NCBI GenBank assembly: GCA_007922305.1
Contig: ML677348.1
Coordinates: 16,569,442-16,633,441 of the forward strand
DNA length: 64,000 nt
DNA from: Dermatemys mawii
Taxonomy: Eukaryota > Chordata > Testudines > Dermatemydidae
Direction: 5' to 3'
Shown here: in pieces, positions 48,496 to 59,334 of the stretch
Position numbering within the stretch: the stretch's first letter is position 1
Layout: each line of letters begins with the position of its first letter
Translations under genes and position numbers: made by a program
The notes under the pieces: model-generated
Seen by the model: only the letters and a program-made list of their open reading frames with translations
Told to the model about the DNA's origin: nothing
Databases searched by the model: none

Positions 48496-50937
48496 TGTAT
48501 GAATATCTGACAATGTCTGATGCATACAGCTTAGGAAAAGGTGTAACAAAGCAAAACATTGCACTATGCTTGTTTTCTTTACAACAGGTAATTAAATATA
48601 TGTCAAACCATGTTAGCTCTTTTAGCTAGGGTTTTTTTTTCCCCACTCCCCTCATCACACACAAACTGAATTTAAGACCTTCGGTTGGTTGGTTTGTTTT
48701 TTGCTGCACGAACATGCAGATAGAAAACAGAAACTCATATGTAAAGATCACGAAAAGGCCATTTGGGCTGGCAGAGATGGTAGAGATGTGTATAATTATG
48801 GAAGCAAATGGGTTTGAATCTTGACTATGTGCCAGGAGTGCAAGATTGCCCTTGAATCAGAAGCAAATCAAATCTCCAGTGGAGCTGCCTTACAGCTTGC
48901 ATTTGTCTTAACATAAGTTAATATCCTGTTTTATTGCTTTGGAACAACATGCCAAATCTATGATTGAAGTAACTCCATTTAAATCAATGGAGTTACCTCA
49001 GAGTGAATTTGGCCCTATTTGTGTAATACATAGTTGACTGAAGGAGCAACATCTTTTGTCTAAGAACTTCTTGGCATTCAGACATCTAGACAGGAAAGCG
49101 ATTGTCTTGATCCAGAAAAAAAGTTCCTGACCATATTAATTAAAACCAACAAAGGAGCATTAATCTTAACTGACTGGAACAGTAGCACCTAATATTAGCT
49201 GCGAGGCCACTTTATTACATAGCACTTTTAGGAATCATAAATACACATTTCAAGATCAATTCCTAAGTACTAGTAATAACAGACACCTTATAAAAATATT
49301 TTCCAATTATACCTTGAACTGTGAGACGTTTTTCTACAGACAAGAATATAGAATCCGGCTAAGTATTAATTGAGCTTTCATGAATCATGTAGCTGGATTA
49401 CCCACGTGGTCTTTTGTTGACTCTATCTCTGATTTTAAATACAAACATTTGAAAGGATTTTTTATGAAGAAGAGTATCTTTTAAAACAGGAAAAAGTAAG
49501 AAAAGACTCTCCTTTTCATAAGTTTCCAGGTGGTTTAGAGTTTAAATGCTAATGTGTGTTAGAAGATGACTCCACAAACAGAGGAAATGACAGGAAGGAG
49601 GGGGGGTTTTTTGACAGCACATTTCACAGGCTAAATGATTTTGCATGTAGAAGCACATTACCAACTGCCAATATTTTCTGTAACCAAGTACTTACTTAGT
49701 TCAGAATGTGAAGTTCTGCAAAAAAGTAATATTGCTATACTTGTGGTTTCATGTGTTACTGTGTTTTTTGTCAGGGATAGGAAAACATAAAACAGGAGTA
49801 AGAGAGACCCAATAAATGGACCTGAATCAGAGGGAATTTGGATATCACACAACTTGTAAAATTTTAAAACCGTGATAGAGGTTTTGCAGAACACTTTTAA
49901 AACCTGTAAGGTATTAATCTGGGGGAGATATTCAAAGCCACAAATGGTAGTTAAGTGCCCCTCTTCCACTGAAATTGAAATCTGTCCGTCTTCTCCATTA
50001 CCTTCTTAGTGTTCCCCTCCAATGCAACCCATGGTAGTGTAAAAGTTCCTCAGTTACAGGCTCTCGATGGCCCTATCTCTAATAATGGGGCTATAACTGC
50101 AGTATTATTTCACAAAAAAATGAATATTAAATTATATAGATATAAAAAGTCAGAAAATAAAAAGGGCATGGAAGTCAAATAACCCTACTGTATATAATAG
50201 ATTGTGATTTTCTAACCTTGTTCTTTGTTACTTCATTAAACATATCATTTCTGGCTGAAATATTTAAATAGAGTATTACTATTTATATGATATAAACCAA
50301 AAATATTCTTTTTAACTTTCTAATTCCTTTTGGTTGAAAGTATTCTAACTTGATCCTTCAATGCACTATTACTATTTATTTATGTATTGCATGCAATTTG
50401 ACACCCGCTGTCTAGGCATAGAAGAAGCCACGGTTCTAGCCATGAAGAGAATGTAATCTAAGGCTTCAATCATGCAACAAGCTCCACACAAACGTAGGGT
50501 CCTCCCATGTGGCGGTTATTGCGGGATTTGACATCTCAGAATATGAGCACTAGGTGAAGGTTGAGAGAGAAGGATAAAATGTGCAAGATTTGTTTTGTTA
50601 ATCAGCTATCCCCAACTGTTCTCTATCTAGCCACTGTTAGTTGGCTATTTATAAAGATTGAACAAGAATGATAGGTCAAAAATTAGTTCCTTAGTGTCAG
50701 AATTCATATCCTGCTTCAAATAAAACGGGGCACTTGATAGGATTTGTGTCCACATGCAAGCCATTGAAATTCACTGCTTTATTCGTCATGTATAATTTGG
50801 AAAAGAGAGTTCTCATCTCATTCAAAATGTTTACCATAATCTATATCTTCTGTATTTTTTGCTTATGCATTAGCGTTGTCTGTGCTGGACTGTATTTTAT
50901 TACCATGTACCTAACTAATTGATTTTGGTCTTTATAG
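48496..50937. other. Rest of the 8.9-kb FREM2 intron
   Basis: AT-rich. A palindromic motif around ACTCCATTTAAATCAATGGA lies near 48971-48990. No exon or named repeat was recognised. Confidence 0.4.
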
Positions 50938-51130
50938 GTCCTCAACCTAGTGCAGTCCTACGTGACCTTGCGAGTCCCCTTGTATGTCTCCTATGTTTTC
51001 CATTCACCTGTGGGTGTAGGTGGCTGGCAGCATTTTGACCTACAGTCTGAACTTCGGCTGACTTTTGTGTATGACACTGCCATCTTATGGAAGGATGGAA
51101 TTGGCAGCCCACCTGAAGCAGAGCTCCAAG
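50938..51130 (+). CDS. FREM2: FREM2 exon (probable 17)
   Basis: The exon encodes residues 655-718. [20 protein letters not shown] and [20 protein letters not shown] are among the most conserved segments of the FRAS1/FREM2 C-terminal ectodomain. It is phase 0 at the start (TATAG before 50938) and phase 1 at the end (GTATTT from 51131). Confidence 0.93.
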
Positions 51131-51667
51131 GTATTTGGTCAGACTTTGTTGATTTTTATTCTTGCTCTGTTGCTGGAGCTTAAGATTGCATGCAGCAGAA
51201 TAATTTTTGAAGCAATTGTAATATTTAAATATTGCTTTGTAGCATATATATGAAATAATTAATTGCAAATAAACTGCCATTGGTCAGCCATTCTGTTCAA
51301 TATTCTAGAGAGACTCTGATTTGGAAATTCTATAAACTTGACTTCAAATGTATTATTGCATTGAATGAAAGATATCGACATTTATCAATCACGTATGAAA
51401 AATCATAAAATTCCCTTTTTCTTACGTGTTGACTGAAATTTAGGATTTGTTGTGTTTTTCTATTCCATTGTCACACAAGCTGTTGTGGATTATAAAACTT
51501 TTAAGTAACATGAATTCATTATTCTGCTGGCTATGAAATATGGCATAGTTGGAAACAGTTTTAACCTCAGGGAAGACACATGCATTAAACTCTCATAGGA
51601 AGCATAAGGCATATAAAATAAACTCGCTATATACCATGATGACAGATATAATAGATATGTTACAATA
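51131..51667. other. FREM2 intron segment without recognised feature
   Basis: AT-rich; nothing was recognised. Confidence 0.4.
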
Positions 51668-51780
51668 TAATGGAGAGACAAGGTGGGTAGGGTAATATTT
51701 TTTATTGGACCAACTTCTTTTGTTAAAAGACAAACACTTTCAAGCTTACACAGAGCACTTCTTCAGGTCTGGGAAAGATT
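51668..51780 (-). mobile_element. Penelope-like fragment, second family, hammerhead-like motif
   Basis: The + strand reads AGAGACAAGGTGGGTAGGGT, then TTATTGGACCAACTTCTTTT. On the minus strand CTGAAGA (51766 down to 51760) is followed by a partially paired arm and GAAA (51741-51738), the order of a hammerhead core. Stem II is eroded. It is the same family as 62682-62880. Confidence 0.5.
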
Positions 51781-51784
51781 CTCA

Positions 51785-51890
51785 GAGGGTCTGTCTACAC
51801 TGTGATTAAAAACCCATGGCACTGAGTCTCAAAGCATGGGTCAGCTGACTCGAGTTCTCAGGGCTCAGGTTGCAAAGCTAAAAATTACAG
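51785..51890 (-). mobile_element. Partial hAT-like MITE
   Basis: GAGGGTCTGTCTACACTGTG starts a stretch that aligns with the reverse complement of the MITE at 18547-18809 (shared wording GAGTCTCAAAGC, GGGTCAGCTGACT and CAGGGCTCAGGTTG). The far end is lost. Confidence 0.55.
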
Positions 51891-52424
51891 AGTCCAACGG
51901 CTATTTTCCTGTAGTCTTAGGTGCTACACCAGAGACAGACTGAGAGGGAGGAGGCTGCCTTGAGGTGTTTGTCCCTCCTTTTATAATTTCAGTCACCCTC
52001 TTGAAAAATGTTTCCAACTGAGACTCAGGACACAACAAATCAATACGAAAAAAGGAAACTCCATCCTGTTTCTTTGCTAAGATATAGATATTTGTCCCTG
52101 CCCCATTTCTTGCCAAAGAATGGCCACTTTAGCAGGTAATGGCCCATCAGCCTTGTTGGCATCTGATTGAGGCATCAGCTTGCCCTTTGTCTCTGAGGAA
52201 CTGGATTGGTAACTACCCAGACTTATCTGGGAAACATATTTTGAGTCATGATTTTAGCTTATGTTCATAGCTTTGCATATAATGTTGCTAGGTGAATTTT
52301 TTTCATGATTTTATTGATCAGCAAGGTAAGAGTTTTTAAATGATACCTCACAAGGCATACCTTGTACAAACATTATTACAATAGGATGTAGAATGTGAAC
52401 ATAGGGGTGTATTCTGTCACAATC
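51891..52424. mobile_element. Probable LTR fragment
   Basis: The stretch ends with ATACCTCACAAGGCATACCT, TGTACAAACATTATTACA and GGTGTATTCTGTCACA. I recognise this as wording of LTRs abundant in turtle-type genomes. The start is approximate and there is no viral coding sequence. Confidence 0.4.
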
Positions 52425-52920
52425 CCCTCAGCAGCTTCTACTGGAAGGAATCCTCTTGAAGAGCTGGCATAGATTAAAGTTACCTTCCCTCAGTGGAAAC
52501 CCCAAAGGGAGGTCAGTTACCTGAATCCCTGCTTGAACTCAGTGGTCCACATAAGTGTAAAGAGGTGCATTTAGCACCTTCCTGCACCAGAACGAGTGAA
52601 GCTGCGCTCTGGTCTTCCCTCTGTGTATCTAGATGAAAGTTTGAGTGTGGATACAAAGCCAAAATCCTTCAGTTTCAGGGAGGCATGTTTTATACTTTAG
52701 AAGACTGTAGTACCACACAAAGTATGGGCCCGTCACATAAATAAATTCTTACTTGACAGTCACCATGGGTAAATTCAAAGGATGTCAGCAGACTCCCTGC
52801 CAAATTGTTGACTGACTTGGCAATGTGAAATAAAAGGGTGCCAGTGTTTCATCAAACCATGACTTATTTATTAGCCATTTGCATGCTGAATAATCAGTGC
52901 TACTTGGCATTTGCTGGCAG
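52425..52920. other. FREM2 intron segment without recognised feature
   Basis: Nothing was recognised upstream of the exon at 52921. Confidence 0.4.
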
Positions 52921-53025
52921 GTTCTCTCTACCCAACCAGTATGCGCATCAGTGAAGAAGGACGTTTGGTTGTCAACTTCAAGACTGAAGCCCGATTTCAT
53001 GGTTTATTTGTGATGTCTCATCCTG
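52921..53025 (+). CDS. FREM2: FREM2 exon (probable 18)
   Basis: A short exon, residues 719-753: [20 protein letters not shown] then [15 protein letters not shown]. Acceptor GGCAG precedes 52921 and donor GTAAGT starts at 53026. The conserved frame on both sides supports it despite its length. Confidence 0.92.
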
Positions 53026-53155
53026 GTAAGTCAGTTCTGAGGTCTGATAATATCTCATAGCTGTGAGTTTTATACTGTTTATCATCTTATTCCTACTACT
53101 CAGAACTGGATCTTTTTAATGTGCTGCGCTTAGCAGCAGGGGCTTTATTCTATGG

Positions 53156-53273
53156 CAGTGGTTTTCAACCTTTTTTTCTAAAAATTTTGAATGGAAATGC
53201 TGACCCCTTTGGAAAGCTTATGTATTGTCTGTGCACCCCTAGGGGTCCATGGACCACAGGTTGAAGACCATTG
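53156..53273. mobile_element. Short hAT MITE (Charlie-like ends)
   Basis: The left end is CAGTGGTTTTCAACCT. The right end reversed is CAATGGTCTTCAACCT (14 of 16). The length is 118 bp. Flanking 8-mers TTCTATGG and ATCTAGGC agree at only 5 positions, so the duplication is not secure. The CAGTGGTTCTCAACCT type end is characteristic of hAT. Confidence 0.65.
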
Positions 53274-54183
53274 ATCTAGGCTCATAAATTCATAATGTAT
53301 AATGAATTTCAAATACATCATGCCACATCCATGGCTGGTGTAAATTGGGGTAGCTCCATTTATTTGAGCAGAGCTATGTTGACTTATACTAGATAAGGAT
53401 CTGACCATCATACCTACCTTTCCAAGGGTAGAAAAGAGTGTGTGCTGTTAATAAAATGCTCAGTGGCATTTAGTCATATCCGAGGCCTGGATCCTTCAAT
53501 CTGATCCAGGCAGGTTGACCCTTATGCCCCATTGTGCCCCATTCACTTCAGTTAGACTACATGCAGGTGTATTGTTCCAATATATCCAGATAAATTGCAG
53601 GATTGGGACCTAAGTGTACTTCTGGACATGAACAAGAATATCTGAATAAATTAAACCCTCCAAACAAGATCATATACAATAGTGGGTTGAAGAAAAAAAG
53701 CATCATTAATGAAATTATTTTAGTTTAACCAAGTTCCGTGAACCAAAAAAGCTCCTTCATAGCAATTCCACTCTTTTTACTTTTAAAATACAGACTGCAT
53801 TTTACATCCAGGACAGAGCTGAAAGAGTTACAATGCAGTAGAAATTGTTTTACATTCCCTGGGTTGGCATTCCAGGTTAAAAATAAGAGAGATTATAGAT
53901 CTTTACCATTCCATTCTCCCCTGTTTTGCCTTTCTGTTCGATTTAATCTTGCATAGCCCCATAAAAGATTGTTTAACAGGTGTTTGAACAAGAGTCAAGC
54001 AGGCTCAGCTGTGTTGACTATAATTGGTTTTGTTCGTTTCGGTTAATAAAACCAATTCACTGTAAATGTATTAGCAACAGCCGTCATATTGTGGCTTATG
54101 AATTGCTGGGAATGCTTCTCAAGTTCTGAGAATTTGTGGCGAGACATTTAAACTGACAAGCTTGTCTGTTGACATCTTTCTAG
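53274..54183. other. FREM2 intron segment without recognised feature
   Basis: Only an ancient-looking CCATTTATTTGAGC motif at 53357 was noted. No gene was seen. Confidence 0.4.
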
Positions 54184-54311
54184 CCTCCTCTCTGAGCTCC
54201 ATGGTTGTGTCAGCTGATCATCCAGGCCTGACATTTAGCCTCAGCCTCGTGCGGAGTGAACCAACATACAACCAACCAATACAGCAGTGGAGCTTTGTTT
54301 CAGATTTTGCG
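54184..54311 (+). CDS. FREM2: FREM2 exon (probable 19)
   Basis: The exon encodes residues 754-796: [20 protein letters not shown] then [13 protein letters not shown]. It joins in phase with exons on both sides and is followed by a 92-bp intron. Splice sites are CTAG before 54184 and GT at 54312. Confidence 0.92.
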
Positions 54312-54403
54312 GTAAAACCTTGGCTTTCCCTTCCTTGGTTTGCTCTTTCCCAGTTCTGAAATATGTTAGTGGAAATGCCATGTGTCTCCTTTGCTTTTAA
54401 CAG

Positions 54404-54538
54404 GTACGAGACTATTCTGGAACATACACCGTGAAGCTGATCGCTTGTACCACAGTACCTCACCAGGAGTACAGTGTACCAGTGATCTGTAATCCTAGAG
54501 AGCCAATCACATTTGACCTTGATATCCGATTCCAACAG
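54404..54538 (+). CDS. FREM2: FREM2 exon (probable 20)
   Basis: The exon has 45 codons, residues 797-841: [20 protein letters not shown], then [30 protein letters not shown] is an Ig/CBM-like strand, as in other extracellular beta-sandwich modules. The two cysteines (IAC, VIC) may pair. It is phase 0 at both ends. Confidence 0.93.
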
Positions 54539-54759
54539 GTACCATCAAGAAATTTTTTGCATAGTTTTTACTTCAATTCTAAAAATGTCTTTGGCAGTCA
54601 TGAAGGATGCTGGATTGACAGTCCTGGGGGCTGGAGTCCTTTCCTTATCCACAGAACAGGTATAGAATGGGCAATAACAGTGCAAATTACTTGCACTACG
54701 CCCACCAGGGTGACTCAGCTTTGACCTGGAGGGACTACTGAAGGAATGAGAGTGTGTCA

Positions 54760-54971
54760 CAGGGCTTGTCTTCACTACCAGGGTAAGTCAACCTAAGTTA
54801 CACTACTCCAGTTATGTGAATAACGTAGCTGGGGTGGACGTAGCTTAGGTCAACTTATCGCAGTGTCTTCATTGCGCTGCGTAGACCATAGAGCACTCTG
54901 CCATCTTCACTAGACCCACTAAATCGACACCTGCAGCAGCGTCAGTCTCCCCAGTAGTGAAGACCAGCCCT
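54760..54971. mobile_element. hAT-like MITE, same family as 26912-27179
   Basis: The left end CAGGGCTTGTCTTCACTAC is matched by the right end reversed, AAGGGCTGGTCTTCACTAC. The interior TGTGAATAACGTAGCTGGGG corresponds to ATGAATAACGTAGCTGAAGT in the copy at 26962-26985. No secure target duplication was found. Confidence 0.7.
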
Positions 54972-55134
54972 TGGCCTCAAGACCCAGGTGATCTTGGGCC
55001 ATTCTGCTGTGGCAACTAATAGAGTGTCAGTTGTTGCCAATTTTGGTCTTGGCTTTTGTGGTGTATAACAATCCACTGGAGACTGACCTGAGATCCCAAA
55101 ACTGTATCATCATCATAGTAGGCAACAGTATAGG

Positions 55135-55327
55135 AACACAGATACATAGCTAGATAATACTTAGCACTGAATCTTAAGATTTTCAAGTGCTCTGCAAAGG
55201 TGAGTGAGCATTATTATCCACATTTTACAGAAGGAGAAAAAAAAGCTGAAGGGCCAGCTTATGATAGTCCCTTGTTCCAAGAATAGTCCCACTGAAGTCA
55301 ATGAGTACAGGTATCCCAATCTGGACC
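55135..55327 (-). mobile_element. MIR-like fragment, left of a MITE
   Basis: TTTTCAAGTGCTCTGCAAAG, then GCATTATTATCCACATTTTA and CAGAAGGAGAAAA, is a reversed MIR core. Related wording (TTGTCTCAAGGTCCAAGTGA, then ATAGAACCTGTCTCTCCTGA) resumes at 55603-55700 beyond the MITE. Confidence 0.5.
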
Positions 55328-55597
55328 TGAGGGTTTGTCTACATGGCAGCACAGTCTGGTCTATGGGAGTGTAATGTAGAGCGCTCTCACGTGTTATGCT
55401 CTAACTGACCCATGTAGACCCTCTACCAAGTTTGTGTTGACAAAATCCTGTTTGAAACAGGACTACATCGGCACGAACTAGATACTTTTGAGTTCACACC
55501 AGCAGGGTCTCCATGGGGCAGTTAGAGCACAACATGTGAGAGTGCTGTACAGTTCACCCATGAAGACCAGTCTGTGGCACCATATAGGCAAGCCCTA
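55328..55597. mobile_element. Foldback MITE
   Basis: The ends are GAGGGTTTGTCTACATGG and, reversed from the right, TAGGGCTTGCCTATATGG. The internal arms are also inverted: CTCTCACGTGTTATGCTCTA at 55384-55403 matches the reverse complement of TAGAGCACAACATGTGAGAG at 55524-55543 with two differences. There is no coding sequence. Confidence 0.65.
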
Positions 55598-55700
55598 AGT
55601 CACTTGTCTCAAGGTCCAAGTGAATCAGAGGTGAAAATGGTAATAGAACCTGTCTCTCCTGACTCCCTGTCTAATGTCCTATCTTCTGGACTACACAACT

Positions 55701-57648
55701 TTGCCTGTGGGTTTCTTCAATTTTTTATTTTTTTAAATAGAATAATATGATGGATATTTTTATGTTGCCCCTCCTGGGAATTGTTTTCACCATGAATGAA
55801 TGAGGGGCTCTTTTTAAAAGCAAGTATCAAGTGGGAAGGGTGCTTATATTCTAGGTGTCTCCCATTCTACTACTTTGTTTTTACATTTCCTTGTTGAAGC
55901 TTTGTGTCCTTTTTTTCTTTCCCTGGGGAAAGCACTGTCCTCATGGTATTTCTACAAGACACAGTGTCATGGCTAGCGGCAACTCTACTGCCCAAAGCCC
56001 GACCCCAGTATCTTGGGGACCGTGTAGTACCCTTGTAAACAGCACCCTACTACCGCAGTAGGGAAAAGATTGTTTGCACAAAGCAGGAGATTTCTCACTT
56101 TTTTTCCATCCCCTACTCTCCCCTCTCCCACTTTTAAATGCCCTCTGCACGCCTCCTATAGAGAGGAATTGGGATTCATACTGCACTGGGGTGTACAACC
56201 GATGCACAACTTCCCCAAATTCTGCCCTTTCTTTGTGCAGCAGAGATCACAGTAGCTTTGCTGCAGGAGGTCCTCTGGTCCCACTGATGCGCCCTTTCAT
56301 GAATCACCACAGTGTTCTTCATTCATACAAAAATCTGGCTATCTGCAGTGATTGTAGTTAAATATTGGTGTGAATGTCAAAGATTAAAAGCAAATAAGCT
56401 GATATTCCTTTCACCCCAAATAGTCTTTACATGTTCTATTACTGAGAATCTTTGCTTAAAGTGTTTCCATCATGAAAATAATTGTATGCTTAAACTACTG
56501 CTGTAACAGCCACAAGTCAATCAGTGTGTGTCAGAGAGACATTCATGTGAAATTGCAAAATAATAGACTTAAAAAAGGATGTGTCAGGGGTATATGTACA
56601 CCACTATTTATAGTGTTAATGGGAACTGCATAACTATATCTTCACTTATATAGTTCCCATTAATGCTGTAAATTGCATAGCTAAATAAATACTAGCTGAA
56701 AATACGCTTCCAGTTTCTTATTCATTAGACATTTATTCCCTCTAAAAGAAAAGTTTGATCCAGCCTCTCTTGATTTCCTTTCACATGCTTGTGAAAATAA
56801 GCTGGAACCCAACTGTGTGAATGAGGCATTTGAATTTTGAACCTCTAGGAATTTAGATCCTGTAGCCTGAATCCATGCATTAAAACTGAAAAATTCCAAA
56901 CAAATCGGAGAGGAATGTCTTCTATGAACAGTGTTGTTAGGTTTCATCTCCATGGAGAGTAGCAGTTGTTCTATAAGGAGAGCCTCAATTGTACATTTTC
57001 AGTTGCCAAATCCTGCTGCTTTGATATTTTGGAATCTGTTCTGTGGAAAAATGATTTCAAGAGCAATTAATATGTCAGCTGCATAACTTCTAGTGATAGT
57101 TTCTAATGCTATTTTTATGACTCACCTCATCAGCCTTACACAAGAGCAAATTCTTTTTCTGTTTGGAAAAAACAATAGAATTCTCTCTTTTATTAGTGAT
57201 TCCTTAATATCTCTTGTTTATTTATCTTTTTAAAAACAAAACCTGTGCAATCTCCAAACTGTATTCTCAGCTAATATATGTATCTTTGTTCTCCTATTGC
57301 TGTTGCTCTGGTCTTCTGCCATCCCCCTTCCTTTGTATTCTATGCCACCTGTCATGTCTTGACCATATTTAGACTGTGAGCTCTGGGAATGTCTTCTGTT
57401 TTGTGTAGAATTCATAGCCTCATAGGGGCCCAATACTGATTGAAGTGACCCTGAGTATTACTGTAATACGCATAAGTAAAATTGATTTATATCAAGCATA
57501 TAAAGGCAAACACAGTAGACACTAATTTTATTATTTAAGAACTGGAAAGTGTAAATAACTGCCTTTTTCATGGTAAATATATTCATGTAGGTGAATATAC
57601 AGACCAGATTAATGACCGCATGTTGAAGAGTTTTATGCTGTATTTCAG
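55701..57648. other. FREM2 intron segment; one 12-bp hairpin at 56616-56663
   Basis: No exon or named mobile element was recognised. A perfect 12-bp inverted repeat with a 24-base loop is described under findings. Confidence 0.4.
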
Positions 57649-57775
57649 GTCAGCGACCCAGTGGCTGCTGAGTTTAGCCTGAATACCCAGATGTTCCTCC
57701 TCTCTAAGAAGACTCTCTGGTTATCGGATGGCTCGATGGGATTTGGGCAGGAGAGCGACGTTGCTTTCACAGAAG
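57649..57775 (+). CDS. FREM2: FREM2 exon (probable 21)
   Basis: The exon encodes residues 842-883: [20 protein letters not shown] then [29 protein letters not shown] is characteristic of the FRAS1/FREM2 C-terminal ectodomain. Acceptor TTCAG and donor GTAAA are present. Confidence 0.92.
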
Positions 57776-57931
57776 GTAAAATTGTACACAGATGATGGCT
57801 AATTTATATGACATCCCTTTACCGTGCTCCGCTCTGTCAGCATTTTCTTTCAATCAGAACAAACTACCACCACGTGTCTTACTGCTCTTGCCAGGCCTAA
57901 ATGGGAATTGATCATGTTCTGGTCTCCATTT

Positions 57932-58097
57932 AGAGTTAAGAATCAGAGAGGTAGCCATGTTAGTCTGGAATTGCAGAAGTGACAGAGTCCTGTGGCACCT
58001 TAAAAACTAACTAAAGTATTAGAGCATAAGCTTTCGTGGGCTAATACCCACTTTGTCGGATGCAAGTGACTCTTTGTCGCTTCTGCATTGAGAGTTA
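57932..58097 (-). mobile_element. Penelope-like fragment with hammerhead-like region
   Basis: The insertion at 57939-58090 is flanked by AGAGTTA (57932-57938 and 58091-58097). The + strand shows GAGGTAGCCATGTTAGTCTG, TGTGGCACCTTAAAAACTAA and AGCATAAGCTTTCGTGGGCT. On the minus strand 58063-58022 the order is a core-like CCGACAA, A, GTGGG, loop, CCCAC, GAAA, AGC-TTAT-GCT, C. Stem II and stem III are intact, but the CUGANGA box is changed. Confidence 0.6.
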
Positions 58098-58928
58098 GAC
58101 CTGTTCAACTCATTGCTCACTTCTCAGAGCAGCAATAATAATCAAAGCAGTTATCATATTCTGAGTACTTTACAAACACTGCTGATCCTCTAACAACATC
58201 CATAAAAGGTTAGGGTAACTGCCTCTGTGTCCCTCCCACCCCTGTGGTCTACGCCAGGAGCGCTCAGACAGGTTTCTTGTCTCCAGTCGTCACCTATCTC
58301 TAGGCACAAACCTGTGTCCCCCTCCCTCTGACAGAAAAGTTTTAAGGCTGCTCAGTTCCCTGCTTTACACTGGGATATCTGTAGCAAGCCAGTCTGCATA
58401 ATGGCCAGTGCCTGTGGTTTGGCTATGAACAATGTATTGCCAGCAGTTACAAGTTACCACACCATTCTGTCTAAGCAAACAATGCTTTTTTTCTGAAGAC
58501 AAAAGCATTACAGAGAAACCATATAAAAACCATAAATATATTTGAACACCCACTAAATATACCAGGAGTCGCCAGTCAGTCTTGTGGGGCCATAGGAGAC
58601 TAAAGTCTTTCCAACCCTTCCTCCTGGGTTGGTACCCCACCCCATCCCCCCTACCCCCCCGCCCTTGGATGGAAGGTCCTGTCCAATTGCTGGACCAGAA
58701 AGAGAAGGCCCCAAGTCAGTCTAAATTTAGCCTTTTTATGCGATAAGCCCTTTCTTTGTCTGTTGGTCTATGGAAAACCGAGTTTGAAGCAGAACTGCAA
58801 GTTTCTCCAGGGAGTGGTACCTCTGCAGAGGTGTTTACAACCTAAGTGATTCACCTCAATGACCACCCACTGTTTTTGGTTCCAGGAGGAGCTGAGGTAA
58901 CTCTCCCCCATGGCACTGCATACAATCC
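58098..58928. other. FREM2 intron segment without recognised feature
   Basis: Between two Penelope-like insertions. Contains a C-rich stretch near 58640-58665. No gene was recognised. Confidence 0.4.
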
Positions 58929-59148
58929 CTGGCCCAGAGTCAAAGAGGTAGCCGTGTTAGTCTGGAATTGCAGAAGTGACAAAGAATCCTGTGGCACCTT
59001 AAACACTAACTAAAGTATTAGAGCATAAGCTTTCGTGGGCTAATACCCACTTCGTCGAAGTGGGTATTAGCCCACGAAAGCTTATGCTCTAATACTTTAG
59101 TTAGTCTTTAAGGTGCCACAGGACTCTTTGTCACTTCTGGCCCAGAGT
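58929..59148. mobile_element. Palindromic Penelope-like insertion
   Basis: The insertion is flanked by CTGGCCCAGAGT at 58929-58940 and 59137-59148. After a unique left piece (GTAGCCGTGTTAGTCTGGAA) come two long inverted arms, about 58971-59053 and 59055-59139, meeting at ACCCACTTCG-T-CGAAGTGGGT. The right arm reads AGCCCACGAAAGCTTATGCT on +, the left arm the same on minus. It is the same family as 57939-58090. Confidence 0.75.
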
Positions 59149-59334
59149 GATATATAAAGTTAATACAATATAGTCCCCCGAAGATAGTGCCAGTATCTGG
59201 CACGTAAATCCACTTTGTACAGATGGGGAAAACAAGGCAGATTAATTGATTTGCCCTTTCAGTGGAAATCAAAGTCAAAACTGAGATTAGATCTCAGGAG
59301 TTCCTGCTTTCAAGGTCTAAACTTATGCCCCAAG

